Assembly (NCBI GenBank): GCA_031270865.1
Contig: JAISWI010000038.1
Coordinates: 1 to 47,719, forward strand
Direction: 5' to 3'
DNA: 47,719 nucleotides
Origin: Oscillospiraceae bacterium
Lineage (GTDB): Bacteria > Bacillota > Clostridia > Christensenellales > Aristaeellaceae
The notes beneath the pieces are model-generated. The model was not told the DNA's origin, did no database searches, and worked only from the letters and a program-made list of their open reading frames with translations. Numbering within the stretch: position 1 is the first letter of the stretch; every line of letters starts with the position of its first letter. The position numbers were made by a program, and so were the translations under genes. Below, piece after piece: positions 1 through 8,536 of the stretch.

Positions 1-66
1 ACCCCCCTTGACCCCCTGACCAGCGTGACGCTGGACCCTCGTGGCCAGGGTAGGTTGTTCCTCTAG
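1..66 (+). repeat. Repeat family A, partial copy at window edge
   Basis: This stretch nearly matches the outer end of the right arm of the palindrome at 7555-7620 (run of C, CCAGCGTGACGCTGG mini-palindrome, then GGCCAGGGT and TTGTTCCT). The element continues off the left edge, so its full length is unknown. It lies just past the stop codon of the AraC-type gene. Confidence 0.85.
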
Positions 67-90
67 GAATTCTGTCTTCTTTGCCAGGCC

Positions 91-876
91 TTAGCCCTTG
101 ACGCTGTCCCGGTATGCCCGCGGGCTGATACCTGTCGCGCCCTTGAACGCCTTACTAAAGTAATACAGACTGCTGAACCCCGCCTCCTTAGCTACGTTCG
201 TTATAAACAAATCCGTTGTCGCCAGCAAGTCCTTGGCTATGCGCACGCGCGTATTCAGCAGATACTGTTTCGGCGACACACCGTACAATCTCCTGAACTG
301 CTGCCTAAAGTACGTCGGGCACATCCCCGCAATGGGCGCCATGGTCTCCACTGAAAAGTTAGACTGCTTTAAATTTTCTTTTAAGTAATTAATCGCCTTC
401 TCTAGTGAAGCCTGCCTGGTCGTCGGCAGATCAAACCTCACGCTGGTCTCCTGCGCCATTGCTATAGCCTGGTACAGCAGCGATATACACCTGGTCAAGC
501 TCCCCGGCTTCCTATGGAACCACGCGGTCTCCAGCGACTTGAACAGCGTCTCCCACCTTGTGATCTTAGCTGGCAAGAACATAAACGGGTCTGTATTTAT
601 CGAATCCAACGTGGTAAACTTAACTACCACGCCATCGCAGTTATCTCCCTTATCGCATCGATGGGACACGCCTTTGGGCAGGAAGATGATGCTGCCTGGC
701 CTGCAGATCAGCTTGACGTCCCTTGCGTGGACAGTCCACGAGCCTGTCATCAGGCATATCAGGCTATGGGTCATGGGCATGGATATTGTCTTGCCCAATA
801 CAGCCTTTTCGCCGCCGATGCGGGCCACGTTCTCTATGCTGGTTATGATAATACTGTCGCCGCCTAATCCGCGCAT
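91..876 (-). CDS. AraC-family transcriptional regulator
   Basis: A 261-residue one-component regulator. The N-terminal part (about residues 1-145) looks like a cupin-type ligand-sensing domain, with a beta-rich stretch containing PGSIIFLPKGVSHRC. The C-terminal 100 residues are a typical AraC double helix-turn-helix, including CPTYFRQQFRRLYGVSPKQY and the second-helix signature AGFSSLYYFSKAFKGATGISP. I chose the ATG at 876 because GGGGGAG lies 7 bases upstream; an ATG 24 bases further out lacks a good site. AraC proteins of this build usually control carbohydrate genes in Clostridia, but no target is visible here. The gene runs leftward, away from the LysR remnant. The ligand cannot be inferred. 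Confidence 0.9.
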   Translation of the reverse strand: MRGLGGDSIIITSIENVARIGGEKAVLGKTISMPMTHSLICLMTGSWTVHARDVKLICRPGSIIFLPKGVSHRCDKGDNCDGVVVKFTTLDSINTDPFMFLPAKITRWETLFKSLETAWFHRKPGSLTRCISLLYQAIAMAQETSVRFDLPTTRQASLEKAINYLKENLKQSNFSVETMAPIAGMCPTYFRQQFRRLYGVSPKQYLLNTRVRIAKDLLATTDLFITNVAKEAGFSSLYYFSKAFKGATGISPRAYRDSVKG

Positions 877-977
877 GGGCGCACTCCCCCTCGCATACAA
901 TTCACTTTTATAGTACGTCTGCGGGATGGTTTGGTGCCTGTTGCCTTGTACGCGGCGGTATATGAAGGAGACTGCCC

Positions 978-1076
978 ATGACGCTGCGCCAGCTTAAGTA
1001 TTTCATTGAAACCGCGAACCTTGGCTCTATCAACAAAGCGGCGGAGGCGCTCTACATCGCGCAGCCCAGCCTATAA
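978..1076 (+). pseudogene. LysR-type regulator remnant (N-terminal helix-turn-helix only)
   Basis: A 32-codon frame starting at ATG 978 encodes the canonical beginning of a LysR-type regulator (MTLRQLKYFIE, then SINKAAEALYIAQPSL) and stops at 1076, exactly where the recognition helix should continue. GAAGGAG lies just upstream (964-970), so the relic keeps its original ribosome-binding site. The rest of the gene (about 270 residues in the family) is absent, and the following DNA leads into the LacI-type gene. This looks like a deletion scar. Confidence 0.75.
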
Positions 1077-1110
1077 TACGTCTTTCCATACAAATTCCAG
1101 CGGTTCGGCG

Positions 1111-1139
1111 TTGCGCTTTCGCGGCGATTCCTTTACAAT
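1111..1139 (+). promoter_or_regulatory. Predicted sigma-A promoter of the LacI-type gene
   Basis: TTGCGC (1111-1116), a 17-base spacer and TACAAT (1134-1139). The expected transcription start is about 1146, one or two bases before the ATG at 1148, which would make the message leaderless. Confidence 0.5.
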
Positions 1140-1147
1140 GATGGAGT

Positions 1148-2149
1148 ATGGTCACGCTTAAGGATATCGCCGTGAAAGCCGGGGTCAGCAAGGCCACGGT
1201 CTCCAATGTGCTTAACGGCAACCTGACGAAGGTTTCCCCGTGCAAGGCGAAGGAGATCCAGGACCTGATCGCCGAGTATGGGTATGTGCCGAACCAGACC
1301 GCGCGGTCGCTGTCTAATAAGTCCTCGCGCATAATATCGCTGATCGTGTACGCCGACTGCGACAGGAACGTGTTGGCCGACCCGTATATCTCGCTGTTCG
1401 CGGGCGAGTTGCTGCGCCAGCTGCAGAAGCGCGGGTACTTCGGCATGATCCGCGCTACGAACGACTACGCCGATATACTGCAAAACCTGAACGCGTGGAA
1501 CGTGCAGGGCGTGATATTCTTTGGCACGCTGGATAAGGACATCCGCGAGATTCAGGACCGCGCGGGGATACCGTTCGTGTTCACGGACAGCTACAGTTCC
1601 GTGCGGCGGATCAACAACGTGGGCATCGACGATTACCGGGGCGGCATGATCGCGGCCGAACACCTGGCGGAGCGCGGGCACCGCCGCCTGGCGCTGTTCG
1701 CGCCGGGCGTGGAGACGGGCAGCGACCTGGATAAGCAGCGCATAGCGGGGTTCGCGTTCGCGCTGTCCAAGTATGGCGTCGCGCTGCCGGACAGCCACGT
1801 CATGCTGGCCGAACCGCGCCGCGCCGACGTGATGGCCCGCTCGCTGCTGGACCTGCCCGGCGTGACGGGCGTGTTTGTCACGGCGGACATAGCCGCGATA
1901 GAGCTGATGCAGGCGCTGAAGCGGCTGGGCGTGGGCGTGCCGGGGGACATGTCCGTCGTCGGGTTCGACGACATTCCAATGGCGCGGCTGGTCACGCCCG
2001 GGCTTACCACGATCCGGCAGGATATCACGCAAAAGGCGCGGATCGCGGTGGAGATACTGGAGCGGCGGCTGGACGCCCCATCGTGCCCGAATGAGAGCGC
2101 CATACTGGATGTGGCGCTCGTATCCCGGGAGTCGGTGGGGTATGTCTAA
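1148..2149 (+). CDS. LacI-family transcriptional regulator
   Basis: A 333-residue repressor of normal LacI/GalR length. The N-terminus is a classic LacI helix-turn-helix (TLKDIAVKAGVSKATVSNVLNG) with hinge helix (VPNQTARSLS). The rest is a periplasmic-binding-protein-like effector domain ending in the usual VGFDDIPMARLVTPGLTTIRQD block. These proteins normally respond to a sugar or nucleoside, but no transporter or sugar gene is adjacent. No usable Shine-Dalgarno precedes ATG 1148 (GGAG is 1-2 bases away), while a good promoter ends 8 bases upstream. The stop overlaps the stop of the convergent zinc-ribbon gene by 4 bases (2146-2149). Confidence 0.93.
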   Translation: MVTLKDIAVKAGVSKATVSNVLNGNLTKVSPCKAKEIQDLIAEYGYVPNQTARSLSNKSSRIISLIVYADCDRNVLADPYISLFAGELLRQLQKRGYFGMIRATNDYADILQNLNAWNVQGVIFFGTLDKDIREIQDRAGIPFVFTDSYSSVRRINNVGIDDYRGGMIAAEHLAERGHRRLALFAPGVETGSDLDKQRIAGFAFALSKYGVALPDSHVMLAEPRRADVMARSLLDLPGVTGVFVTADIAAIELMQALKRLGVGVPGDMSVVGFDDIPMARLVTPGLTTIRQDITQKARIAVEILERRLDAPSCPNESAILDVALVSRESVGYV

Positions 2150-4083
2150 TCGTAATAAGTATACCTCCCCAGCATGCGCGGCATATCGCCATACATGCCG
2201 CTGACGTCGGCGTAGATTCGGTACGATTCGCCCAGCTTCCATGTGTCGGAGGACTTATTCTCCAGCATCACCAGCTGTTCCGCGCCGCCGGACCCGGTAT
2301 CCATTATAACGATCTGCGGGCTATCGGAATACACGCGCACGACCCGGCCCTTGCACAGGTAAATCTGCCCGACGCGCATGTGGATGTTGGTCAGCAGCTC
2401 CTGGTAATCCTTCGCGGACAGCGCCCACGCCTTCTTGCTGTATTCGGACGCGGGGATCATGTAGTATATCGTGTGCTCCAGCACGGAGTCAGGCATGCCG
2501 GGGAATGTCGAGCGTATGGTTATCTTGTTGTCGCCCATCTCGGTGAGCAGCGCGGTGAATGTGAACCTGCCGTCCGCGTCGACCGCCAGGTCTCTGTGCG
2601 GCGTTTCGACCGTTATCGTCGCGCCGGGCTTGGTGAATCCTGTCAGCTCGTAGTCGTTGGTCAGCTTGACGGACCTAACGCCAGTATCCTCCTTCAGCGT
2701 TAGCGTTATCTCCATCTTCTGGCGGTAGAACGTCAGCGACAGCTCGTTGGCCCGCGCGTGAGGCGCTGTCACGCGGATCGCGATGTCGTTCGCGCCCTTG
2801 TCCTGCACGGGTATGATCGCCGTCAGCAGGCCGTTGTCGTCCATCGTGTCGGAGACGTCCTGCATGGACTCGGGAACGTCCCGGTCGCCGATCAGCACGC
2901 GGCTGCCCGGCTCCACCTGCAGTTGGATCGTCCCGATGGCCGTGGAAACCTGCGTCCATGATGATTTGGGCGCGATCAGCGACGCGCTGGACAGCGGAAC
3001 CGCCACGTCAAACTCGATGGGCGTCATTATCTTGGAGCCTTCCAACGACGGCGTGAGCGTTATATGGACGGTCTCCTCAAGCGTGTCCGCGTCGCCCAGC
3101 CGCTCGTAGAACGCGTAGTCGGGCAGCGACACAGTCGCGTAACCGTTGATAACCGTATAAGTATGCGCCAGCTCGCGTATGACGATCTTCTCGCCCTCAT
3201 TGCCTGGAATCTGGATAACATGCCCCGGGTAGCCCTGTACGTCCCGCGCCTCAACGCTGTACGCGACGTCCGGCGCGGTTTGCCTGTTCACGCTCGGGAT
3301 GAGGAACACGGTGACCGCGATATACGCGGCGGCGGCCAGCGCCAGCGCGACGCATACCCGCAGCGCCCACACCGCCGCCGCGAACGCCCCGCGCGCCCGG
3401 TTTTTCGGGCCGCTCACCGTGCGCGCCAGCGCGATCGCGTGGGTCTCGGACTCGGCGGGAGGGATGTCCATGCCGATCACGCGCGCAGGGTTGGATACCG
3501 GAGCCATGGCGAGGAAGCCCTCGCCGAAATCCTCTTCCGGCGTCGGGTCGTACTCGTCGGCCAGGCCGCGCTCACGCGCGGGGCTTAGCAGCGCGGACGC
3601 CGCGTCGGGACGCTGGGGATCGGCGCGGCGAGGTTTGCGCCATGTGCCCGGGGTCCGGCCGATTACGCGCGAAGCGCGGCGGGTTTTACCGGGCTGAGCG
3701 GGCGGCGGCGCGGTATCCTCATACGGGTCTTCGGCGGGGATGGGCGGTATCTCCTCGACCGTCCAGCCGGGGGAGCCGTTGTCGCCATCCGGCGATCCGT
3801 CCCCGTCGCGCAGGGTGTTCAGCCGTTCCTCGCCCATCGCGCGGCGGCGTTTCAGTTCCCGCATCTCGGAGGCGAGTGTCGGCTCGCCGGGATCGTACGA
3901 TGTATCAAGGGGACGCGTCTCGTCGATCACCGTCGCCGGGCTGGTTTTGGGTGAGGCGAACTGCCGCGCCCACCGCGCCTCAGGGCTATCGGTATATGGC
4001 TGGTCGTCGGACAGCGACGCGCCGCAGCGGAAGCATCGCGGGAACGAGTCGCGGTTCCAATGGCCGCAGTTGGGACACTTCAT
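2146..4083 (-). CDS. Zinc-ribbon single-pass membrane protein with extracytoplasmic Ig-like domains
   Basis: A 645-residue protein I cannot assign to a named family. It opens with a zinc ribbon (CPNCGHW near residue 3, CFRCG near residue 17), followed by about 215 residues of charged, Pro-rich, probably disordered cytoplasmic linker. One transmembrane helix (about 237-262, Ala/Val-rich) leads to an extracytoplasmic part with repeated beta-sandwich-like segments, including a stretch resembling bacterial Ig-like domains (TGFTKPGATITVETP, VDADGRFTF). The C-terminal 80 residues look like a small OB-like beta domain. The start at ATG 4083 is set by GGAGG at 4091-4095. The topology (zinc ribbon inside, beta domains outside) suggests a sensor or envelope-stress role by analogy with YvbJ-like proteins; that is inference. 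Confidence 0.8.
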   Translation of the reverse strand: MKCPNCGHWNRDSFPRCFRCGASLSDDQPYTDSPEARWARQFASPKTSPATVIDETRPLDTSYDPGEPTLASEMRELKRRRAMGEERLNTLRDGDGSPDGDNGSPGWTVEEIPPIPAEDPYEDTAPPPAQPGKTRRASRVIGRTPGTWRKPRRADPQRPDAASALLSPARERGLADEYDPTPEEDFGEGFLAMAPVSNPARVIGMDIPPAESETHAIALARTVSGPKNRARGAFAAAVWALRVCVALALAAAAYIAVTVFLIPSVNRQTAPDVAYSVEARDVQGYPGHVIQIPGNEGEKIVIRELAHTYTVINGYATVSLPDYAFYERLGDADTLEETVHITLTPSLEGSKIMTPIEFDVAVPLSSASLIAPKSSWTQVSTAIGTIQLQVEPGSRVLIGDRDVPESMQDVSDTMDDNGLLTAIIPVQDKGANDIAIRVTAPHARANELSLTFYRQKMEITLTLKEDTGVRSVKLTNDYELTGFTKPGATITVETPHRDLAVDADGRFTFTALLTEMGDNKITIRSTFPGMPDSVLEHTIYYMIPASEYSKKAWALSAKDYQELLTNIHMRVGQIYLCKGRVVRVYSDSPQIVIMDTGSGGAEQLVMLENKSSDTWKLGESYRIYADVSGMYGDMPRMLGRYTYYD

Positions 4084-4177
4084 CAATATTCCTCCACGCG
4101 TGGGCTTAGGGTATAAGGATTCTGTGTGAACGTTTAAAAATCCTGCCAAAAAACCTTCCCGCCTATCCAACGAACGA

Positions 4178-4207
4178 TCGACACAAACCTGTCCGTTATG
4201 CTATAAT
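4178..4207 (+). promoter_or_regulatory. Promoter of the DUF6106-like/desulfurase/thiI operon
   Basis: TCGACA (4178-4183), 18-base spacer, perfect TATAAT (4202-4207). The expected start near 4214 leaves a leader of about 30 bases containing GGGGAGG before the GTG start at 4245. Confidence 0.65.
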
Positions 4208-4244
4208 ACGCCATCAACGCTTGATTGCGGGGAGGTTTCGATCG

Positions 4245-4775
4245 GTGGATAACTTTCGCGAGGAGATAGTGGTCAAGAAGAACAGGGGCCTGAACAGCGC
4301 GGCATACGCGGTTCTAACCGCGCTTATGGTCATATTCGCGCTGGTCGCCGCGATGATGTTCTCGACGCTGGGCGCGGGGTTCAGCGTCCAGAGCGTGGTG
4401 ATGCTGGTGGTGTTCGGCGGCCTGGCGTTCCTGATATTCTGGAAGCGCGACGCGCTGCGAACAGAGTACGAGTACAGCTTCACCAACGGCGAGCTGGACT
4501 TCGCCCGCGTGCTGGGCAACAAGAAGCGCAAGAACCTGGGCGGCATGACCGTGAGGAACGTCGAGGCTATGGGGCATGTAGCGCACTCCAGCTTCCAGCG
4601 TTACGTGACGATGCCGGGCGTGGAAAAGACCAACTGGTTCCTCAACCGCGACGGGAACCTGTTCTACTTCTATTACAGCAAGGACGGCAAGAAGCGGATC
4701 ATCGTGATCGAGCCGACCGAGCAGCTGGTGTCGATGATCAAGGTCTACGCGCAGCGCGGCGCGTTCCAGGGATAA
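4245..4775 (+). CDS. DUF6106-like membrane protein
   Basis: A 176-residue protein starting at GTG 4245, chosen because GGGGAGG (4229-4235) sits 9 bases upstream. Two transmembrane helices lie near residues 17-40 and 45-63. They are followed by a cytoplasmic domain opening with TEYEYSFTNGELDFARV and ending in IIVIEPTEQLVSMIK, a pattern I associate with DUF6106. The function is not known. It is the first gene of an operon with a cysteine desulfurase and ThiI, and its stop overlaps the next start by one base (TAATG), so the three are probably co-translated. I see no catalytic motif. A membrane-anchored accessory role is only a guess from context. Confidence 0.75.
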   Translation: MDNFREEIVVKKNRGLNSAAYAVLTALMVIFALVAAMMFSTLGAGFSVQSVVMLVVFGGLAFLIFWKRDALRTEYEYSFTNGELDFARVLGNKKRKNLGGMTVRNVEAMGHVAHSSFQRYVTMPGVEKTNWFLNRDGNLFYFYYSKDGKKRIIVIEPTEQLVSMIKVYAQRGAFQG

Positions 4776-5938
4776 TGGTATACCTTGATAACAGCGCGAC
4801 CGCGCCGCCGCTGTCCGCCGCGATCAAGGAGGTCTCGCGGGTGATGCGCGAGACCGACTGGAACCCGTCCGCCCTGTATCGTCCCGCGATCGACGCGGAA
4901 AGGATCGTCTCCGGCTGCCGCGAGGACCTGAAGGCGCGGCTGGGCGCGGACCACGTCATATTCACCTCCGGCGGGACGGAGGCGGACAACCTGGCCATAC
5001 GGGGCGCGGCATCCAGACTGAGAAAGCCGGGGACGTTCCTGTTTTCGGCGGCGGAACACGCGGCGGTATTGGAGCAGCAGGCGGCGTTGGAAGCCATCGG
5101 CAACGCCGTCAGGATAATCCCGCTCACGCCGGATGGGTTGGTTGATACCGTCGCGCTGGAAGCGCTGTTAACGCCGGGCACAAGGCTGATCTCGGTTATG
5201 GACGTGTCCAACGAAACCGGGGCGGTCCAGCCCATACCGGAAATAATCGCGTTAAGGAACAAAAAGTGCCCGTCGGCGATGGTATTCGTGGACGCCGCGC
5301 AAAGCTTCATGAGGATGGATAGGACGCGGCGGCTGCTGGCCAGCGGCGTGGACATGGTCAGCGTCAGCGCGCATAAGGTCCACGGGCCGAAAGGCGTCGG
5401 CGCGTTGGCGTTAGCGACGGGCCGGAGGTCAAAGCTGAACCCGGTGACGTTCGGCGGCGGGCAGGAGGACGGCTTGCGCCCGGGCACCGAGAATGTCGCG
5501 GGGATCGCGGGGTTTCACGCGGCGATGATCGCGCTGGATGAGTGCGGGTTCAATATAGTTGACAGACTGCGCGAAAATAAGCTTAGATTTTTGTCGATAT
5601 TAGCCCAGAGTATGCCCGATGTTTGGATAAATGGGCCTAGCCCATCGTCAGATCAGGCCGCGCCGCACATCGTGAACCTATCAACGCCAGGGATCGGCGG
5701 CGAGGTGTTGGTGCGCGCGCTGGAGCGCGAAGGCGTGTACGTCGGCACCGGATCGGCTTGCTCGTCAAAGAAGAAACAGCGCAGTCCAGGCTTCCTGGCT
5801 ATGGGCGTACAGCAGGAACGGGCCGACCGCGCGATACGCGTCAGCTTGTCGCCGTTGAACACAGCGGAGGATATGACGCAGGCGGCGGCGGCCATCGTGA
5901 GGGCGCACCATTCAATATATCCATATAGGAAAAGGTAG
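4775..5938 (+). CDS. Cysteine desulfurase, NifS/IscS-like (ThiI partner)
   Basis: A 387-residue class V PLP aminotransferase-fold enzyme that removes sulfur from L-cysteine and holds it as a persulfide. Visible features are the N-terminal YLDNSATAPP, the cofactor region FTSGGTEADNLAIRG, the PLP-binding lysine in SVSAHKVHGPKGVGAL, GTENVAGI, and the catalytic cysteine in GTGSACSSKKK. It is followed 9 bases later by thiI and preceded by a one-base overlap, so it most likely supplies sulfur for 4-thiouridine in tRNA, like Bacillus NifZ. A general Fe-S role cannot be excluded, but no scaffold gene (iscU/sufU) is next to it. Confidence 0.95.
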   Translation: MVYLDNSATAPPLSAAIKEVSRVMRETDWNPSALYRPAIDAERIVSGCREDLKARLGADHVIFTSGGTEADNLAIRGAASRLRKPGTFLFSAAEHAAVLEQQAALEAIGNAVRIIPLTPDGLVDTVALEALLTPGTRLISVMDVSNETGAVQPIPEIIALRNKKCPSAMVFVDAAQSFMRMDRTRRLLASGVDMVSVSAHKVHGPKGVGALALATGRRSKLNPVTFGGGQEDGLRPGTENVAGIAGFHAAMIALDECGFNIVDRLRENKLRFLSILAQSMPDVWINGPSPSSDQAAPHIVNLSTPGIGGEVLVRALEREGVYVGTGSACSSKKKQRSPGFLAMGVQQERADRAIRVSLSPLNTAEDMTQAAAAIVRAHHSIYPYRKR

Positions 5939-5947
5939 GTTTGATCA

Positions 5948-7126
5948 ATGCCCAACGCGCGTGAAACACTCCTGATACGGTATGGAGAGATCTACCTGAA
6001 AGGCCAGAACAGGCCTTTCTTCATGAATAAGATGCTAGGCCAGGTACGCGAGGCGGTAAGGCCGTTCGGAGCGGAGGCGTGGCTGTCCGACGGGCATATC
6101 TACGCCGGCCCGAAGAGGCGGGAGGGCGATGGCGGGACGGCGGCTTGGGACGCGCGGGCTTGCGCGGAACGAGTTAAGAGGATGTTCGGGATCCACTCGC
6201 TGAGCGTAGCGACGGAACTGCCGAAGGACTTCGAAGCGTTGGCAGGGTTCGCGCGGGAGACGGCAAGGGCGCGGTCCGGCTCGTTTAAAGTGAGGGCGAG
6301 ACGGTCGGATAAGCGGTTCCAGCCGGATTCACAGGGGATTAACCGAGAGATTGGAAGGATGATGCTGGAAGCGAATCCGTCGCTGAGGGTGGATGTGAAT
6401 AGCCCTGATTGGACGTTTTATGTTGAAGTGCGCGATAATATGTATGTGTATATAGATAGTATAAAGGGCGCGGGGGGAATGCCGCGCGGCACGAACGGTA
6501 AGGCGTGTTTGCTGCTGTCAGGGGGGATCGATAGCCCGGTAGCGGGGTATATGGTGGCGAAACGAGGGGTTTCGCTGTGCGCGGTGTATTTCGACGGGTT
6601 TCCGTATACAAGCGAGCGGGCAAGGGAGAAGGTTGTCTCGCTGGCAAGGATTCTAGTGGAATCGTGCGGGCCGATACGTTTGTTCTCCGCGCCGTTTACG
6701 CCAGTGCAGGAAGCTATAAGGGGAGGCTGCCCGGAAGCGTTGACGACAGTGTTGATGCGCAGGTTTATGGTAAGGATAGCGCAGAGGGTGGCAAGGAGGG
6801 AGGACGCCGACGCGCTGGTGACGGGGGAGAGCGTGGGGCAAGTGGCAAGCCAGACGATGGCAGCGTTAGTTTGTACGGATAATGTGGCTTCGATGCCCGT
6901 GTTCAGGCCGTTGATAGGGATGGATAAGATTGAAATTATACAAAAGGCGGAGGAGATAGGCACGTATGGGACGTCGATACTGCCGTATGAGGATTGCTGC
7001 TCGGTGTTTACCCCGAAGCATCCGGCCACGCGTCCGGGTTTAAGGGTGGTTGAGGAAGCGGAGCGGGGACTTGACGTTGAGGCGTTGGTTGAAGCGGGCT
7101 TTCGCGGTATAGAGCGGCTGCTGTAG
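5948..7126 (+). CDS. thiI: tRNA 4-thiouridine synthase ThiI
   Basis: A 392-residue enzyme that adenylates U8 of tRNA and replaces its oxygen with sulfur. The N-terminus (ETLLIRYGEIYLKGQNR) and the THUMP domain (about residues 60-165) are typical. The PP-loop ATP site is SGGIDSPVAGYM near residue 190, and a cysteine pair (YEDCCSVFTPKHP) sits near residue 345 at the usual position of the catalytic cysteine. The protein ends without a rhodanese domain, as in Bacillus-type ThiI, so the sulfur must come from a partner; the desulfurase immediately upstream fits. It is the last gene of its operon; a repeat and a terminator follow. Confidence 0.96.
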   Translation: MPNARETLLIRYGEIYLKGQNRPFFMNKMLGQVREAVRPFGAEAWLSDGHIYAGPKRREGDGGTAAWDARACAERVKRMFGIHSLSVATELPKDFEALAGFARETARARSGSFKVRARRSDKRFQPDSQGINREIGRMMLEANPSLRVDVNSPDWTFYVEVRDNMYVYIDSIKGAGGMPRGTNGKACLLLSGGIDSPVAGYMVAKRGVSLCAVYFDGFPYTSERAREKVVSLARILVESCGPIRLFSAPFTPVQEAIRGGCPEALTTVLMRRFMVRIAQRVARREDADALVTGESVGQVASQTMAALVCTDNVASMPVFRPLIGMDKIEIIQKAEEIGTYGTSILPYEDCCSVFTPKHPATRPGLRVVEEAERGLDVEALVEAGFRGIERLL

Positions 7127-7150
7127 CGCGTACGCAAGCGAAGGACTATC

Positions 7151-7620
7151 CTAGAGGAACAACCTACCCTGGCCACGAGGGTCCAGCGTCACGCTGGTCA
7201 GGGGGTCAAGGGGGGTGTAACCCCCTTGCGGGGTCTGGGGCAGCGCCCCAGCGTACCTAACTCCGCGTAAAGGGCGAAGCCCGCAATGTTTGTTTTTGCC
7301 CTGCGGGGCTGGGATGGTTGGTTTCGACCGGGGGACGGGGGGGGGGGGGGGGGCGCGGCCCGCCGCCGGGGGGGGTGTGGGGGGGGTCCGGCCGCCGCCC
7401 CGCGGGGGGGCGGCCCCCCCCCCCCCCCCCCCCCGTCCCCCGGTCGAAACCAACCATCCCAGCCCCGCAGGGCATAAACAAACATTGCGGGCTTCGCCCT
7501 TTACGCGGAGTTAGGTACGCTGGGGCGCTGCCCCAGACCCCGCAAGGGGGTTTCACCCCCCTTGACCCCCTGACCAGCGTGACGCTGGACCCTCGTGGCC
7601 AGGGTGGGTTGTTCCTCCAG
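7151..7620. repeat. Repeat family A: giant palindrome (two head-to-head copies)
   Basis: The segment is a near-perfect inverted repeat. The arm 7151-7353 starts CTAGAGGAACAACC and the arm 7418-7620 ends GTTGTTCCTCCAG, symmetric about 7385. Each arm contains smaller palindromes (CCAGCGTGACGCTGG, CTGGGGCGCTGCCCCAG). The centre (7354-7413) is almost pure G/C, flanked by 17 G and 21 C in a row. Both strands are open in several frames, but the resulting Gly/Pro-rich peptides are mirror images and clearly not genes. Related copies lie at 1-66 and 17267-17512. It separates the thiI operon from the exported protein gene. Confidence 0.9.
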
Positions 7621-7647
7621 AACCCCGCTGTCCAAGCGGGGTTTATT
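7621..7647 (+). terminator. Intrinsic terminator after the palindrome
   Basis: A 9-base-pair stem (AACCCCGCT / AGCGGGGTT, loop GTCCA) followed by a short T/A-rich tail. It would end transcription coming from the thiI operon before the exported protein gene. Confidence 0.6.
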
Positions 7648-7766
7648 CACGCCGCCAATACAAAAAAGCGTAAACCAATCCGCGGGACGCAACAAAACCG
7701 CCCGTTGATTCGTCAACTTCATGTGCGGAACGCGTTCCGCAATAAAGCAAAAGGAGATAAATCGCC

Positions 7767-8525
7767 ATGATGCGTATCACTTGGACAAAACTCTTGGCTA
7801 TCATGCTGATAACGCTGCTTACACTTCCCTCCCTCTCGCTGGCAACCTTAGCCGAAACCACCACGCCGCCGCCGGATATCCAAACGTCGGTAAGCGTCCA
7901 GAAGGCTGAAAACGGCGAATCCTGGATCGAATACGCCGAAGTCTCCGGACTGCCTGACGCGGACATCCAGGAAACGCTCAACGCTTACCTGCGCTGGTTC
8001 TCTGTGGACGTATACCTTGACGACGACCCGGACCGCGCTTGGGACACTGTCGAAGGCAAGACCTCCTACACGATCCTGGGCGACCGTTACCTTAGCGTTC
8101 GTACGGAGTACTTCTTCAATGGCGCGTCGCTCGCGCACCCATGGTCGGACATACAGGCCCTCGTATTCGACCTTTCTATCGGCGAGCCTGGCGCCCAACT
8201 CAGCGACTACCTGCCTGTCGATACCGCCCTGCGTGAAAAGATACTGGATGGTTCCTTCACGTTAGTCTACCCTGACGCGGAGCCTGATGATCTCTTTGCG
8301 CGTTTCGCGGAGGACTACGTCGACAACGCTGATCCGGAATATTACAACATCAACTTCTACCTTACGGATACGGGCGTCGCGCTGTTCCTGCGAGACCGTA
8401 TCCATGCCGAAGGGGATTACTGGGTGATAGAGGCTTCATTCGAAAAGCTGGAGGGGCTGATGACGCCCGCGCTTGTCGAACTGCTGCCGGAACCCGAAAC
8501 CCCGCCGGAAACCGGGCAGGCGTAA
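7767..8525 (+). CDS. Exported protein of unknown function (DUF3298-like C-terminus)
   Basis: A 252-residue protein with a clear signal peptide (basic start, hydrophobic core to about residue 26, ALA-like cleavage region before ETTTPPP). The mature part alternates hydrophobic and polar residues. It contains ILGDRYLSVRTEYFFNGASLAHPW followed by FDLSIGEPGAQLSDYLP, the layout seen in RsiV/DUF3298 domains that bind ligands outside the cell. There is no transmembrane helix or lipobox, so it is probably secreted. AAGGAG (7751-7756) precedes the ATG. It is convergent with the patatin-like gene, 11 bases apart. The family call is tentative. Confidence 0.8.
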   Translation: MMRITWTKLLAIMLITLLTLPSLSLATLAETTTPPPDIQTSVSVQKAENGESWIEYAEVSGLPDADIQETLNAYLRWFSVDVYLDDDPDRAWDTVEGKTSYTILGDRYLSVRTEYFFNGASLAHPWSDIQALVFDLSIGEPGAQLSDYLPVDTALREKILDGSFTLVYPDAEPDDLFARFAEDYVDNADPEYYNINFYLTDTGVALFLRDRIHAEGDYWVIEASFEKLEGLMTPALVELLPEPETPPETGQA

Positions 8526-8536
8526 CCATCCTACGC

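Noticed and set aside
7151-7770. Several open frames of 60-150 codons rich in Gly, Pro and Arg on both strands
   Set aside because: They are mirror translations of the palindromic repeat, with no ribosome-binding site and homopolymer cores.
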